DNA from: Symbiodinium natans
Lineage: Eukaryota > Sar > Dinophyceae > Suessiales > Symbiodiniaceae
Reading direction: 5' to 3'
NCBI GenBank assembly: GCA_905221605.1
Contig: CAJNDS010002546.1
Span: 510,684 to 574,683 of the forward strand
Length of the DNA: 64,000 nt
Both the position numbers and the translations under genes were made by a program. Below, piece after piece: positions 10,401 to 17,074 of this stretch (positions are counted from its first letter, which is position 1; the number at the start of each line of letters is the position of its first letter). The notes under the pieces were generated by a model. The model searched no databases and was not told the DNA's origin. It worked only from the letters and a program-made list of their open reading frames with translations.

Positions 10401-12719
10401 ATCCCAAAGGCACAGAACCCAAAAACCCAAAACCCAAAACCCTAAACCCTAAACCCTAAACCCTAGACCTGCGAAGGTGGCGAAGGGCTTCCTGGGCCAG
10501 ATGTTCGAGACAATCAGTCGCCGGTGGGGACAGGGGGTCGGGATTGAACTGGCTTAGGGTTTAGGGTTTAGGGTTTAGGGTTTAGGGTTTAGGGTTTAGG
10601 GTTTAGGGTTTAGGGTTTAGGGTTTAGGGTTTTTGGCCGGATTTGGGGGTTGTCAAGGGATGTAAGGAGGGACCCTTATAACGGACCTTACGTCTCATTT
10701 GGGGGTCATTTAGGGGCTACTTAGGTATACAAGGATTCTATCAGGTATATGTATATACACATATGTATACACATATACGCATGTCTTTATCTTTTTTTAT
10801 ATATTTAGGCGAATAAGATAAAGTGTCCCTTCTAGGGAGCCCCTTCTAGGGGCTTCTACCCCTTTTAGTTTGAGGGATTCGAGTTTGGGGATTGGGCTTC
10901 GTTGTCGGAGTTGCCGGCTCAGGGCTTACCAAGAGGAACCTTAAGGCTTCAGGGCTAGGAGTTTAGGGTTTAGGGTTTAGGGTACCCTTGTCCAAACCTC
11001 AGGATTTCTCTAGGCATTTCTTTGATCACATGCAGCTCACAACCTGCGCGCAGGCTTAAGACCTCCATCACCCTCTTCCACGGACGTTGGGGCACGCTAC
11101 TGCTGCTCAGCTTGCATATGAGATCCCTTCGGGGAGTTTTGCCTTGATTACAGAGATGCCTGCTGGAAGTATTGTTGGTTGCAAAGTTCCGCTTGGCCAC
11201 TGGATGCTTCAAGCACTAATTCGACAGCCCCGGTTCTGTTGATTGCCAACCCGAAAGTGGTAAATCCCACGAAGTTAATCCCTATAATACCCTAAAGCCT
11301 AAAACCTCTCCCCCTCCACTTACTGTTGGTTAGCAGGGGGTGGGGGAATGAAGTACCTTATAGAACCCCGTAAAGGATACAAATATATATATATATATAT
11401 ACATATATATGGCCTAATTCCCTCATTCCCTGCTAACCAACAGCAAGTCCAGGCCCTATCCTCACAAGCTCGCCTGCGCTCTTGGTGAGCCAATTGAGGC
11501 TTTTCCGCAAGAAGTTCCTTGAAGACCGGTTTTTGGGATTCAATTCCTGGGGGACCGAATGAAGCCTAAGATTGGGGGTCAGATACCCTATACTACTCAG
11601 CTACTACTATATCTTAAGGTATATGAACCAGAAACCCTAACCCCATTTATAAGTTGCCCAACTGTTTGTGAGCAAACCTTCGCTTTCCATCTGAGAGTCA
11701 GTTGTAAACACAAGTAAGGCGTTTTAAAGAAATAAGAATGTGACAGTGCAGGACACGCAAACCATGCCACGGCATTAGCAAATCGGAGCATAACATCAAC
11801 CGATAGCTAGAGACATGATGCTCTGAGGCTAAACCCTTCTATTCAAACAGGCGCCCTGGAGAGTTTTTCTGTAATCGTAACAATAGTAACAATCGCAGTA
11901 ATAGAAATCATGTTTCCAGTAGTAACAATAGTTGTAATACAAAATGTAGAAATTAGAGTAATAGTAGTACTACTAGACAAATCGGTAAAAATCGTAATGC
12001 TGCAAACAGATGTTCTGGCTTTTATGGTTCTATAAGGTGGGCAAGGGTTGAAGCCCGCAACGTCCACAAGTGCTAGGTAGGCCATCGGAGTAATTTGTAT
12101 TGCCCCCCTATTGGTTTGAAGAGGATTAAGACTTAGGAGTATGTTTCAGAGAGTTTAGAAGGCAACCCTAAACCCTGAACTCGTGCCCGTAGCTCACCGA
12201 GCGCAGCATGCTACAGGCCTCATGAATAAAAAAAACCTACACCGACGCCTCAGCGAGGACACGCGACTTTGCAAGAGCCCTGAAGAAGCCCACACGAAAT
12301 GGCTGAAGGCCAGCGCTTGCTGTGACAGGGTTTAGGGTTTAGGGTTTAGGGTTTAGGGTTTAGGGCCTTTCTTGAATTTCTTAACACATTCAAGCAGTGA
12401 TGCATTGGATGCTCGTAGCGTGCCCCTCCGTATAGAGATGTACACTAAAGGAGCCTTTGCTGCTTATAAGATCTTGCTTTTCAGATTCGCCGTGGCTTCA
12501 AGTATTTTGCGGCCTGCGGCTACAGCTGTCCCTCGTATAGGGTGAACTCTAAACCGTCAACCCTAAACCCTATATAACTCCTAAATCCTAAACCCTAAAC
12601 CCCTAAACCCTCCACCCTAAACCCTAACTCCTAAACCCTAAATCCTAAACCCTTACGCACACCGGGAGAGCCTGCAGGGGCTTGCCAAGGCCTACCACGA
12701 CCACAAGGACCTTGCCTAA
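614..12719 (+). CDS. DGAT2-like acyltransferase gene, 13 short exons
   Basis: Joining 614-692, 1232-1316, 5343-5418, 6666-6734, 7190-7277, 9059-9093, 9414-9480, 10155-10184, 10477-10536, 11061-11101, 11453-11513, 12276-12308 and 12678-12719 gives one frame of about 255 codons ending in TAA. It shows DGAT2-family landmarks in order: a HPHG-like TPHG, a PGGISEMF block, LVPGYMLGN, FHGRWG, a GEPI segment and a C-terminal HK. The family esterifies acyl-CoA to mono- or diacylglycerol at the ER in oil synthesis. The first His of HPHG is Thr here. From TPHG to the stop is about 220 codons, close to the family. Every junction keeps phase; donors are GT or GC and acceptors AG. Exon 10155-10184 and the donor at 11101 are the least certain. 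The N-terminal exon or exons, including any membrane segment, were not found. Confidence 0.82.
723..818 (+). repeat. Dispersed repeat, copy 1 (partner at 63356-63460)
   Basis: CGAAATTCGGGGTACCTTAT and the following text, down to AAATTGCA, align with 63356-63460 at roughly 70% with short gaps. The copy lies inside the intron after exon 1 of the DGAT2-like gene. Confidence 0.6.
1021..1089 (+). CDS. Possible exon, unassigned
   Basis: An island after CTTGCAG that stays open (ARYAYELEAESQAATPNQFH). It is not needed for, and is out of phase with, the DGAT2-like chain, so it may be a chance open stretch or an alternative exon. Confidence 0.25.
1232..1316 (+). CDS. DGAT2-like exon 2 (HPHG-equivalent motif)
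   Basis: Begins at GATCGT after CGCCAG and encodes DRHYLLAVTPHGFFPWG followed by VAAIIVELLKQ. TPHG replaces the family's HPHG. The donor is AAG|GC, leaving one base that pairs with GT at 5343 to make Gly. The next intron is 4026 nt. Confidence 0.85.
1391..1455 (+). repeat. Dispersed repeat, copy 1 (partner at 22072-22137)
   Basis: The text TGGGTTTCTTAATAAGGCAG and the following GCTACCCT..TGCAGCCAAGAT recur at 22072-22137 with few differences. Both copies lie between exon islands. Confidence 0.75.
1594..1614. repeat. AT dinucleotide microsatellite
   Basis: About ten TA/AT repeats, followed by a short C run at 1620-1630. Confidence 0.9.
1890..1918 (+). repeat. 29-nt stem-loop, copy 1
   Basis: TCTGTGGAAG, GCACCGGGG loop, CTTCCCCAGA. 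Ten-base arms fold back with one mismatch. The same hairpin recurs at 2229, and in the opposite orientation at 2433 and 3340. Confidence 0.8.
2229..2257 (+). repeat. 29-nt stem-loop, copy 2
   Basis: Same orientation as copy 1: TCTGGGGAAG / CTTCTCCAGA around GCACCGGGG. Confidence 0.8.
2433..2461 (-). repeat. 29-nt stem-loop, copy 3 (inverted)
   Basis: Same arms, but the loop reads as the reverse complement (CCCCAGTGC), so this copy is inverted relative to copies 1 and 2. Confidence 0.8.
2475..3810 (-). repeat. Degenerate CCCTAAA/CACTAAA satellite
   Basis: About 1.3 kb in which CCCTAAA alternates with variants such as CACTAAA, CACTTAA and CCCTGAA, giving a loose 14-nt period. No uninterrupted canonical run is longer than a few units, so it looks like an old, decayed telomere-type array. 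It lies within the first large DGAT2-like intron. Confidence 0.75.
3340..3368 (-). repeat. 29-nt stem-loop, copy 4 (inverted)
   Basis: TCTGGGGCAG, loop, CTTCCCCAGA inside the degenerate telomere satellite. Same orientation as copy 3. Confidence 0.8.
3819..4691. repeat. 49-bp palindromic minisatellite with internal inversion
   Basis: Thirteen 49-bp units (one of 48) start at 3819, 3868, 3917 and so on to 4406. Each contains CCAGATTT..AAATCTGG inverted arms and a CCCGGGCCCCGG block. Around 4450-4480 the orientation flips, and four to five further units run as the reverse complement to 4691. Long open frames on both strands here are a by-product of the repeat, because 49 is not a multiple of 3. 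Confidence 0.92.
4748..4790. repeat. AT microsatellite
   Basis: An (AT)n tract of about 40 bp next to a G run at 4736-4744. Confidence 0.9.
4791..5342. other. Intron remainder before DGAT2-like exon 3
   Basis: Holds AT-rich TTATTATT text, telomere-type units at 5020-5100 and an open island at 4965-5022. None of it is needed for the DGAT2-like frame. Confidence 0.4.
5343..5418 (+). CDS. DGAT2-like exon 3
   Basis: After CCCGAAG, encodes YLPNFVGASVLGALPVAGRL then LRYFG, the family segment that follows the HPHG helix (compare YLATLAGNF..PVLREYL in DGAT2). Donor TGG|GTACAG leaves two bases completed by G at 6666. Confidence 0.82.
5419..6665. other. DGAT2-like intron 3
   Basis: 1247 nt, GTACAG to GTCTAG. 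Contains scattered telomere-type blocks of both orientations (about 5670-5720, 5948-6030, 6290-6400, 6478-6515, 6610-6650) and an A run at 6419-6432. No exon is required here. Confidence 0.55.
6666..6734 (+). CDS. DGAT2-like exon 4
   Basis: Encodes IGAIFWRLRPEAPQCNNEGL then FV. The donor is TTGA|GTTTAGGG, a telomere-unit donor. Phase fits both neighbours (one base in, two bases out). Confidence 0.7.
   Translation, partial: DWGDLLALAPRGPSMQQRRPLR
7190..7277 (+). CDS. DGAT2-like exon 5 (PGGISEMF)
   Basis: Encodes CLAKEYPRNVTIIIPGGISE, then MFKIRDDVE. PGG(I/V)(S/A)E is the best known DGAT2 signature after HPHG. Acceptor TTCCCAG|G, donor GAG|GC. Phase 0 at its end. Confidence 0.88.
7399..7555. 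repeat. AT/TATG-rich microsatellite region
   Basis: A pure (AT)n at about 7405-7434 with decayed TATG/TACA repeats on both sides. Open frames here are repeat artefacts. Confidence 0.85.
7836..7906 (+). repeat. TTTAGGG array, about 10 units
   Basis: Near-perfect run of the 7-nt unit inside DGAT2-like intron 5. Confidence 0.95.
8171..8240 (+). repeat. TTTAGGG array, about 10 units
   Basis: Near-perfect run with one C substitution, inside DGAT2-like intron 5. Confidence 0.95.
8468..8604 (-). repeat. CCCTAAA array, about 19 units
   Basis: One of the longest perfect arrays in the window, opposite in orientation to the array at 8171-8240. Confidence 0.95.
8730..8965 (+). repeat. Dispersed repeat, copy 1 (partner at 50537-50750)
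   Basis: Shared text includes AAAGCCATGATTCCC, AGCATGGTCCC.TACC, CTCTTTCAA-like and TCTGAAGT..GGGC..GGATATATAGGG, in the same order in both places. Roughly 220 bp with indels. Function unknown. Confidence 0.65.
9059..9093 (+). CDS. DGAT2-like exon 6 (35 nt)
   Basis: GFKGIHKSVLR, the family's RKGF-like stretch. Acceptor GTGTAG|GG. The donor is GTG|GTTTAGGG, which starts a telomere-like run. The split codon TG|G joins exon 7 as Trp. Confidence 0.68.
9414..9480 (+). CDS. DGAT2-like exon 7
   Basis: LAKEQGVMLVPGYMLGNSQL then YK, corresponding to the family's LA..G..LVP.Y.FGN block. Acceptor CTTCAG|G, donor AAG|GC. Confidence 0.87.
10155..10184 (+). CDS. Possible DGAT2-like exon 8 (30 nt)
   Basis: TFLAKNAIIV between TTTAG and a strong GTAAGC donor, in phase with both neighbours. 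It can be skipped without breaking the frame, so it is less certain. A second open island at 10247-10303 is an alternative. Confidence 0.45.
10477..10536 (+). CDS. DGAT2-like exon 9
   Basis: VAKGFLGQMFETISRRWGQG, resembling the family's LSR helix that precedes the GRWG motif. Acceptor CGAAG|G, donor GGG|GTCGGG, phase 0 at both ends. Confidence 0.75.
10553..10632 (+). repeat. TTTAGGG array, about 11 units
   Basis: Near-perfect array 17 nt after an exon donor, followed at 10650 by a foldback element. Confidence 0.95.
10650..10865 (+). mobile_element. Foldback element family A, copy 1 (no internal telomere array)
   Basis: Begins TCAAGGGATGTAAGGAGGGA and ends with diverged reverse-complement text (CTTCTAGGGGCTTCTACCCC). 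Shares ACCCTTATAA.GGACCT and GGGGCTACTTAGG with the copies at 14569, 62945 and 63664. A single TTTAGGGG occupies the position where two other copies carry a telomere array. No transposase. Confidence 0.7.
11061..11101 (+). CDS. DGAT2-like exon 10 (FHGRWG)
   Basis: TSITLFHGRWGTL. F(Y/H)GRWG is a conserved DGAT2 block. The GC donor at 11102 was chosen because it keeps phase with 11453. The frame stays open to 11145, so the exact donor is uncertain. Confidence 0.78.
11319..11449 (+). mobile_element. Foldback element family C, copy 1
   Basis: Terminal inverted repeats ACTTACTGTTGGTTAGCAGG on the left and its near-exact reverse complement on the right (CCCTGCTAACCAACAGCAAG). An AT microsatellite (11378-11415) sits in the middle. 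The right end lies 3 nt from the acceptor of DGAT2-like exon 11. Confidence 0.85.
11453..11513 (+). CDS. DGAT2-like exon 11
   Basis: PYPHKLACALGEPIEAFPQE, matching the family's (V)GKPI.VP stretch. Acceptor GTCCAG|G, donor GAA|GTTCCT. Confidence 0.82.
11514..12275. other. DGAT2-like intron 11
   Basis: 762 nt from GTTCCT to GCAAG. Mostly unique, with AATAG/TAGTA-rich text at 11880-11990 and almost no telomere repeat. The minus-strand open frames in it show no recognisable motif. Confidence 0.5.
12276..12308 (+). CDS. DGAT2-like exon 12 (33 nt)
   Basis: SPEEAHTKWLK, the start of the C-terminal PT.EEV..H..Y helix. Acceptor GCAAG|A, donor AAG|GC, phase 0. Confidence 0.75.
12328..12364 (+). repeat. 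TTTAGGG array, 5 units
   Basis: Lies in the last DGAT2-like intron, 19 nt after the donor. Confidence 0.95.
12678..12719 (+). CDS. DGAT2-like last exon with stop
   Basis: GLAKAYHDHKDLA then TAA at 12717-12719. Together with exon 12 this reproduces the family's C-terminal pattern ending in HK. Acceptor CTGCAG|G. Confidence 0.82.
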   Translation, partial: GLAKAYHDHKDLA

Positions 12720-13406
12720 ACTAGGCTCCCCCCCAATGTACCTCGGGTTTAGGGTTTAGGGTTTAGGGTTTTGGGTTTTGGGTTTAGGGTTTAGGGTTTC
12801 GGGCTAGGGTGGTCAGAAGAGGGCAGACTTTGCCATCAGCGTAAGGCGGCTCTGATGCGCATTCTACAGCCATAGAATGCAGACTGCGGATTCACTTCTT
12901 TGACTCTCCTGTGCTCCTCCACGGTGTAGAGTTTAGGGTTTAGGGGGTAGGGTTTAAGGTGTCGTAGTGGATTGGGCATCCCTCAATATTGGAGATGGGT
13001 TCGTGTTGGAATATAAAGTATTGGGCGCCGTTTTGTCCTCATGGGCCCCATTCATCTCTACAAGCCGGCTCGAAAAAGCCATTTTGGAGACTTCCAGCTG
13101 TCAAGGTCTCCCCTATGAAGGGTGCGATTTGGGCTTCAGGTTTACAGGATATTATCATAAACGGTTTTTGGCTTCTTACAAGCACACGAATGCGGCCCTG
13201 GGTCGTCTGTAGGTCCAAGCCAAGTGTGTGGGACCTTGAGATTAACTCAGCATCCCCTAGAACTCTCCTAAAATGCAGCCCCAAAGCCTAAACCCCAAAC
13301 CCCAAACCCTAAACCCTAAACCCCAAACCCTAAACCCTAAACTCAGGTTCCTAAAATGCAGCCCCCAAATCCCCAAGCCCCCTCAAATTCCTCAACAAAA
13401 CGCGAG
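12720..13406. other. Region after the DGAT2-like stop
   Basis: Telomere-type units at 12746-12805, a TTTAGGG-like run at 12930-12960, then a 300-bp island (12961-13260) with overlapping open frames on both strands but no motif. A telomere block flanked by direct repeats follows at 13267-13365. Presumably contains the 3' UTR; no clear exon. Confidence 0.35.
13267..13365 (-). repeat. CCCTAAA/CCCCAAA insert flanked by a 16-bp direct repeat
   Basis: CCTAAAATGCAGCCCC is present at 13267-13282 and at 13350-13365. The DNA between is telomere-type repeat, as expected for insertion with target duplication. Confidence 0.85.
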
Positions 13407-13446
13407 GACAAAATCGGTTGGTCTGGCCGCGGCCTCTTCTTTGAAG
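13407..13446 (+). CDS. Candidate exon
   Basis: Open island after ACGCGAG with a GTGACG donor. One frame reads DKIGWSGRGLFFE. Another frame is also open. Family unknown. Confidence 0.4.
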
Positions 13447-13850
13447 GTGACGTGGCTTAGGGCTCAGGGCTCAGGGCTCAGGGTTCAGGGTTCAGGGTTC
13501 AGGGTTTAGGGTTTCGGGTTTAGGGTTTAGGGTCTAGGATTTAGGGTTTAGGGTTAGAAACTGCAAAGCCAAGGTGAGGTGCTGCCGGAAGGACCGAAAG
13601 ACCCCTTGGAGGCAAGGTGATTCGGAGGTGAGGGTTTGGAGTTTGGGGCTTCTCCTACAAAGCTGCAAGAGAGTACGAGGGGGCCCTCCTCCCTGTCACC
13701 CCCTAAACCCATAACCCTGTGAAACCCTGTAACCCGAAACCCTCAATTCCTAAGCTCCGACATCCCGAACTACCACCCAAAAACCGTGACACGTTGAAAC
13801 TCTAAAGCCCTTGGCTCGTAAGCCCTGATCAAGGTTAGAGCCCTAAGACC

Positions 13851-13960
13851 CTAAAGCCCCTTAAAGCCCTTAAAGCCCTTAAAGCCCTTAAAGCCCTTAA
13901 AGCCCTTAAAGCCCTTCAAGCCCTTCAAGCCCTTAAAGCCCTAAGCCCTTAAAGCCCGAA
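13851..13960 (-). repeat. 9-bp tandem repeat (AAAGCCCTT)
   Basis: About eleven copies of AAAGCCCTT with minor variants, in a region (13680-14100) of AAGCCCT-type degenerate repeats without exons. Confidence 0.9.
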
Positions 13961-14335
13961 GACCCCAAATCCTTGCCTCAAGGCCCTAAACCCTGCGTAA
14001 CCCTAAACCCTTGAGGCCTTAAAGGCCCTTAAGCCTAAGGCCCTACGGCCCTAAGTAGGCCCAAAACTCTCGGGCCCTCAAAGCCTCAAGCCGTGAGGAC
14101 CTGAGCCTGTAAACCCACCCCTAAGGGTTTAACCTTGACTAAACCTTATAAACCAAATGTTCGGGTGCTGAGCTGGCCCCTTCTTTTGGCTTACCATGTG
14201 TTTTCAGGCTTGGGGTGTAGGGTTTAGGGTTTAGGGTTAGGGTTTAGGGTTTAGGGTTTAAGGTTTTGTCGGGTTGAGGGATCCATTTGTTGCGTCAGGG
14301 GTCAAGGGTTCAGGGCTGGAGGGTCTCGGCCCGAA

Positions 14336-14507
14336 ACCTCGGGGACCAAATGAGCCCTAAAGTTGTGGTTTAGGGTTTAAGGTATAGGGTTTAGGGTTTA
14401 GGGTTTAGGGTTTTCGGTTTCATATACCCTGTACGACTAACTGCTAGAATTCCTATGAAGGTCTATGAACCATCAACCCCTCTAGGCCTCATTTGGTCCC
14501 CAGGTAG
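14336..14507. mobile_element. Foldback element carrying telomere units
   Basis: Left arm ACCTCGGGGACCAAATGAG and right arm CTCATTTGGTCCCCAGGT are inverted repeats. Between them are about five TTTAGGG-type units and unique text. The right arm ends about 20 nt before the exon at 14527. Confidence 0.75.
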
Positions 14508-14526
14508 GGCATTGAATGCACTGCAG

Positions 14527-14568
14527 GCGTACACCCCACTGCCCAGACTAAGCAAGCTCTGAGTCGGA
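14527..14568 (+). CDS. Exon upstream of the foldback intron
   Basis: VHPTAQTKQALSR after CTGCAG, ending at CGGA|GTACAT. Joined in phase to 14772-14829 it gives an uninterrupted frame. It lies between two foldback elements. Family unknown. Confidence 0.65.
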
Positions 14569-14771
14569 GTACATTAAGGGGTATAAGGAGGGACCCCTAG
14601 AAGGGCCCTGAAGCTTATTCCCCTATCTAAACCCTATACATACCTCATATAGTACCTAAGTAGCTCCCAAATATCCGCTAAATAACCCCTAAACCCTAAA
14701 CCCTAAACCCTAAACGACCCCCCAGGTCCCTTATAAGGGTCCCTCCTTTCGTCCCTTGACTCTTACCACAG
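14569..14771 (+). mobile_element. Intron formed by foldback element family A, copy 2
   Basis: The 203-nt GTACAT..CCACAG intron is almost entirely one element. The left arm ATTAAGGGGTATAAGGAGGG and right arm CCCTCCTTTCGTCCCTTGAC are diverged inverted repeats. Four CCCTAAA units (about 14690-14717) sit inside. Confidence 0.8.
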
Positions 14772-14829
14772 GCAGCCTGGTCTCAAGGGAGTCGGACTTT
14801 GGACCCCCGAGGATGTACGCCCTGAAGAG
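14772..14829 (+). CDS. Exon downstream of the foldback intron
   Basis: SLVSRESDFGPPRMYALK, beginning with GC that completes the AGC codon split across the intron. Donor AG|GTTCCT. Family unknown. Confidence 0.68.
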
Positions 14830-14904
14830 GTTCCTTAACATACTCCTAGTATGGCCCCTATATTCCCTTGGAGGATCGTTAGAAAGGATCCCAAAACCCA
14901 AGGG

Positions 14905-15035
14905 TACAACCCTAAACCCTAAACCCTAAACCCCAAACCCTAAACCCGAAACGCTAAACCCTAAACCCTAAACCCTAAACCCTAAACCCTAAACCCTAAA
15001 CCCTAAACCCTAAACCCTAAACCCTAAACCCTACA
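14905..15035 (-). repeat. CCCTAAA array, about 18 units
   Basis: Long array with few variants between exon islands. Confidence 0.95.
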
Positions 15036-15046
15036 CAACCTTAAAG

Positions 15047-15099
15047 GTCCAAGCTAGAGTCCCATGTTCGCAGCGTGGCAGGATCCTTTGTTGAAACTT
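15047..15099 (+). CDS. Candidate exon
   Basis: Open island between TTAAAG and GTTTTTGG encoding SKLESHVRSVAGSFVET. Family unknown. Confidence 0.5.
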
Positions 15100-15229
15100 G
15101 TTTTTGGGGGGGGCACCTTTAAAGCCCTTTCTATGCCTCCGCAGTGTAGGGACCTTCGAGCTTAGAGTGGCACCATGGAGTGTTGATACTCCTCACCTAG
15201 CTGCTTTTCAGCTCATGTGCAGACTCTAA

Positions 15230-15232
15230 ACC

Positions 15233-15264
<32 letters not shown>

Positions 15265-15310
15265 ACCCTAAACCCTAAACCCTCAACCCTAAACCCTAAA
15301 CCCTAAACCC
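15230..15310 (-). repeat. CCCTCAA/CCCTAAA array
   Basis: Six CCCTCAA units followed by CCCTAAA units, an example of a variant unit locally homogenised. Confidence 0.95.
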
Positions 15311-15676
15311 TACTGGCGGAGACCAAGTTTCCGAAGGATGTCAGCGCATGCGTTCCAGGCTTTTCTTTGTCCATAGCTTTCTTTTCGGGGGCTTGGTGCA
15401 AGAGCCTGCCGGCTGGGTGCGCGCGTGCGCATACTTCCGGCCGACAGGCTGTTGTTGAGCCCTCTGTATCCTTTAAAAGGTTTCCTCGGGGATCCTCTCG
15501 AGAGTCCTAGACACTCCTCACGGATCCTAGGACTTCTGCAAATCTGTTGCAATAACTTCGAGCTCCGACTCGCGCATCTTCTTGCTTTCATGGTGGTACT
15601 TGCGAGATCGCAGCGGCACCTGATGGCAAAATCGGTGTGCGCAGCTCTTGTCATGTGATGCGTGTACCCGTCGCAG

Positions 15677-15766
15677 GCAATCTGGAGAGTGCTCTGGTTT
15701 TGGACATTGAGGTGATCCAAATTCTGGGCCTCTTCGGGATCTCGATGATGTTCCTTGTAGTAGAGG
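15677..15766 (+). CDS. Candidate exon with hydrophobic segment
   Basis: After GTCGCAG. Encodes NLESALVLDIEVIQILGLFG then ISMMFLVVE, a likely membrane helix, ending at a GTACCT donor. Overlapping minus-strand frames are open but show nothing recognisable. Confidence 0.55.
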
Positions 15767-15863
15767 GTACCTAAGCACGCCAACAATTTTTATCCCACCC
15801 CAACATGCAAGGATTCTCTGTTTGTGAGGCTTCGTGAACATGTGGCAGCTGCTGGCTTATCAG

Positions 15864-15974
15864 GTCTTTTGACATGGGGGCTATCCCAGAAGAACTCGGC
15901 CCCTTTATAGCTGCCTTCACAAGCGACATCCGCGTAGCCCTCTTACAGAGGACCACCGATACGGACCTTAAAAT
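15864..15974 (+). CDS. Candidate exon with a strong donor
   Basis: Encodes SFDMGAIPEELGPFIAAFTS then DIRVALLQRTTDTDLK, ending at AAAT|GTGAGC. The start is uncertain. Family unknown. Confidence 0.55.
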
Positions 15975-16670
15975 GTGAGCATCATCCCCAGCCAGCCACC
16001 CCCCACCCTTCACATGCAGACAGAGGATACAGGAGGCTCAACCGAGCATCCGCGGCCAGAGTCTTCGACGGAGGCTCGGGTGCTCGAGACGACAGCGACT
16101 CCGCAGGCAAGCGCGCCGGGGACAGGCCCTCAAGAGTCTTCGACGGAGGCTCGGGCGCCCGAGACGACAGCGACTCCGCAGGCAAGCGCGCCGGCGACAG
16201 GCCCGCGAGCTCAGCAGCCTCAAGAGTCTTCGACGGAGGCTCGGGTGCTCGAGACGACAGCGACTCCGCAGGCGAGCGCGCCGGCGACAGGCCCGCGAGC
16301 TCAGCAGCCTCCAGAGTCTTCGACGGAGGCTCGGGCGCTCGAGACGACAGCGACTCCGCAGGCAAGCGCGCCGGCGACAGGCCCGCGAGCTCAGCAGCCT
16401 CAGCCATGGTTGCTGGACCATACTTCATTGTTTGTTGGGTTAGTTGCTTCAGTATACATAAGGAACCACAGATACTCCATGTTTTCCGGTGCCCCACAAG
16501 AGCAGCTAAGGTGGGGCAGATTCACAGGCTTTTTCATGAAGAAGCCTGCTTTGCCGCGTGCAGAGGGCCAGGCACACCAACAGAAGGAGGCGGCGCAGCC
16601 CTCCCAGCCTGATTTGGGGGGAGATCACCCGGTGCCCCTCCCCCCACCCGCAGAGACCCTAAGTAGCTGA
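15975..16670 (+). CDS. Open frame with in-frame 30-residue repeats (hypothetical)
   Basis: 231 codons: a low-complexity start, four repeats of an ESSTEAR..ETTATPQASAP type (one of 25, three of 30 residues), then a non-repetitive part with a weak hydrophobic stretch (SLFVGLVASVYIR) and a Pro-rich end before TAG. The first codons overlap the GTGAGC donor of the previous exon, so this frame may be intronic or begin later. Minus-strand frames are also open across the repeat. Confidence 0.4.
   Translation: MSIIPSQPPPTLHMQTEDTGGSTEHPRPESSTEARVLETTATPQASAPGTGPQESSTEARAPETTATPQASAPATGPRAQQPQESSTEARVLETTATPQASAPATGPRAQQPPESSTEARALETTATPQASAPATGPRAQQPQPWLLDHTSLFVGLVASVYIRNHRYSMFSGAPQEQLRWGRFTGFFMKKPALPRAEGQAHQQKEAAQPSQPDLGGDHPVPLPPPAETLSS
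16059..16403 (+). repeat. 90-bp minisatellite (75+90+90+90)
   Basis: Units start at 16059, 16134, 16224 and 16314 with GAGTCTTCGACGGAGGCTCG. The first lacks 15 bp. All lengths are multiples of 3, which keeps the reading frame. Confidence 0.93.
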
Positions 16671-16903
16671 ATGAGTACACTTTACACTTTTTGGGATACT
16701 ATAATAGTCCGCTATAGAACTGAAAGTCTACACTTTTTTTGGGGGGTTTATGAGCTCAGCAACTCAGGACCCCACCGCCCAGCGACCGAAGAATGCCCGC
16801 AGATCAGCCCACGGCAAAGGCTCAGCCTTCATCTGTGGCTGCAAAGGAGCCATCCAGCGCCCCTGCTCCACTGCTCACACCACGGGAAGCTTGGGCATGT
16901 TCA

Positions 16904-17005
16904 GGGTTTAGGGTTCAGGGTTCAGGGTTCAGGGTTCAGGGTTCAGGGTTCAGGGTTCAGGGTTTAGGGTTTAGGGTTTAGGGTTTAGGGTTCAGGATTC
17001 AGGGT
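16904..17005 (+). repeat. GGGTTCA variant telomere array
   Basis: About eight units of GGGTTCA followed by canonical GGGTTTA units. Confidence 0.95.
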
Positions 17006-17074
17006 TTTGGGTTTAGGGGCTTCGGGAATGAACAAACTCTCGTCATGTTTCTTGGTTACCCTTTTTTTTGGCAG

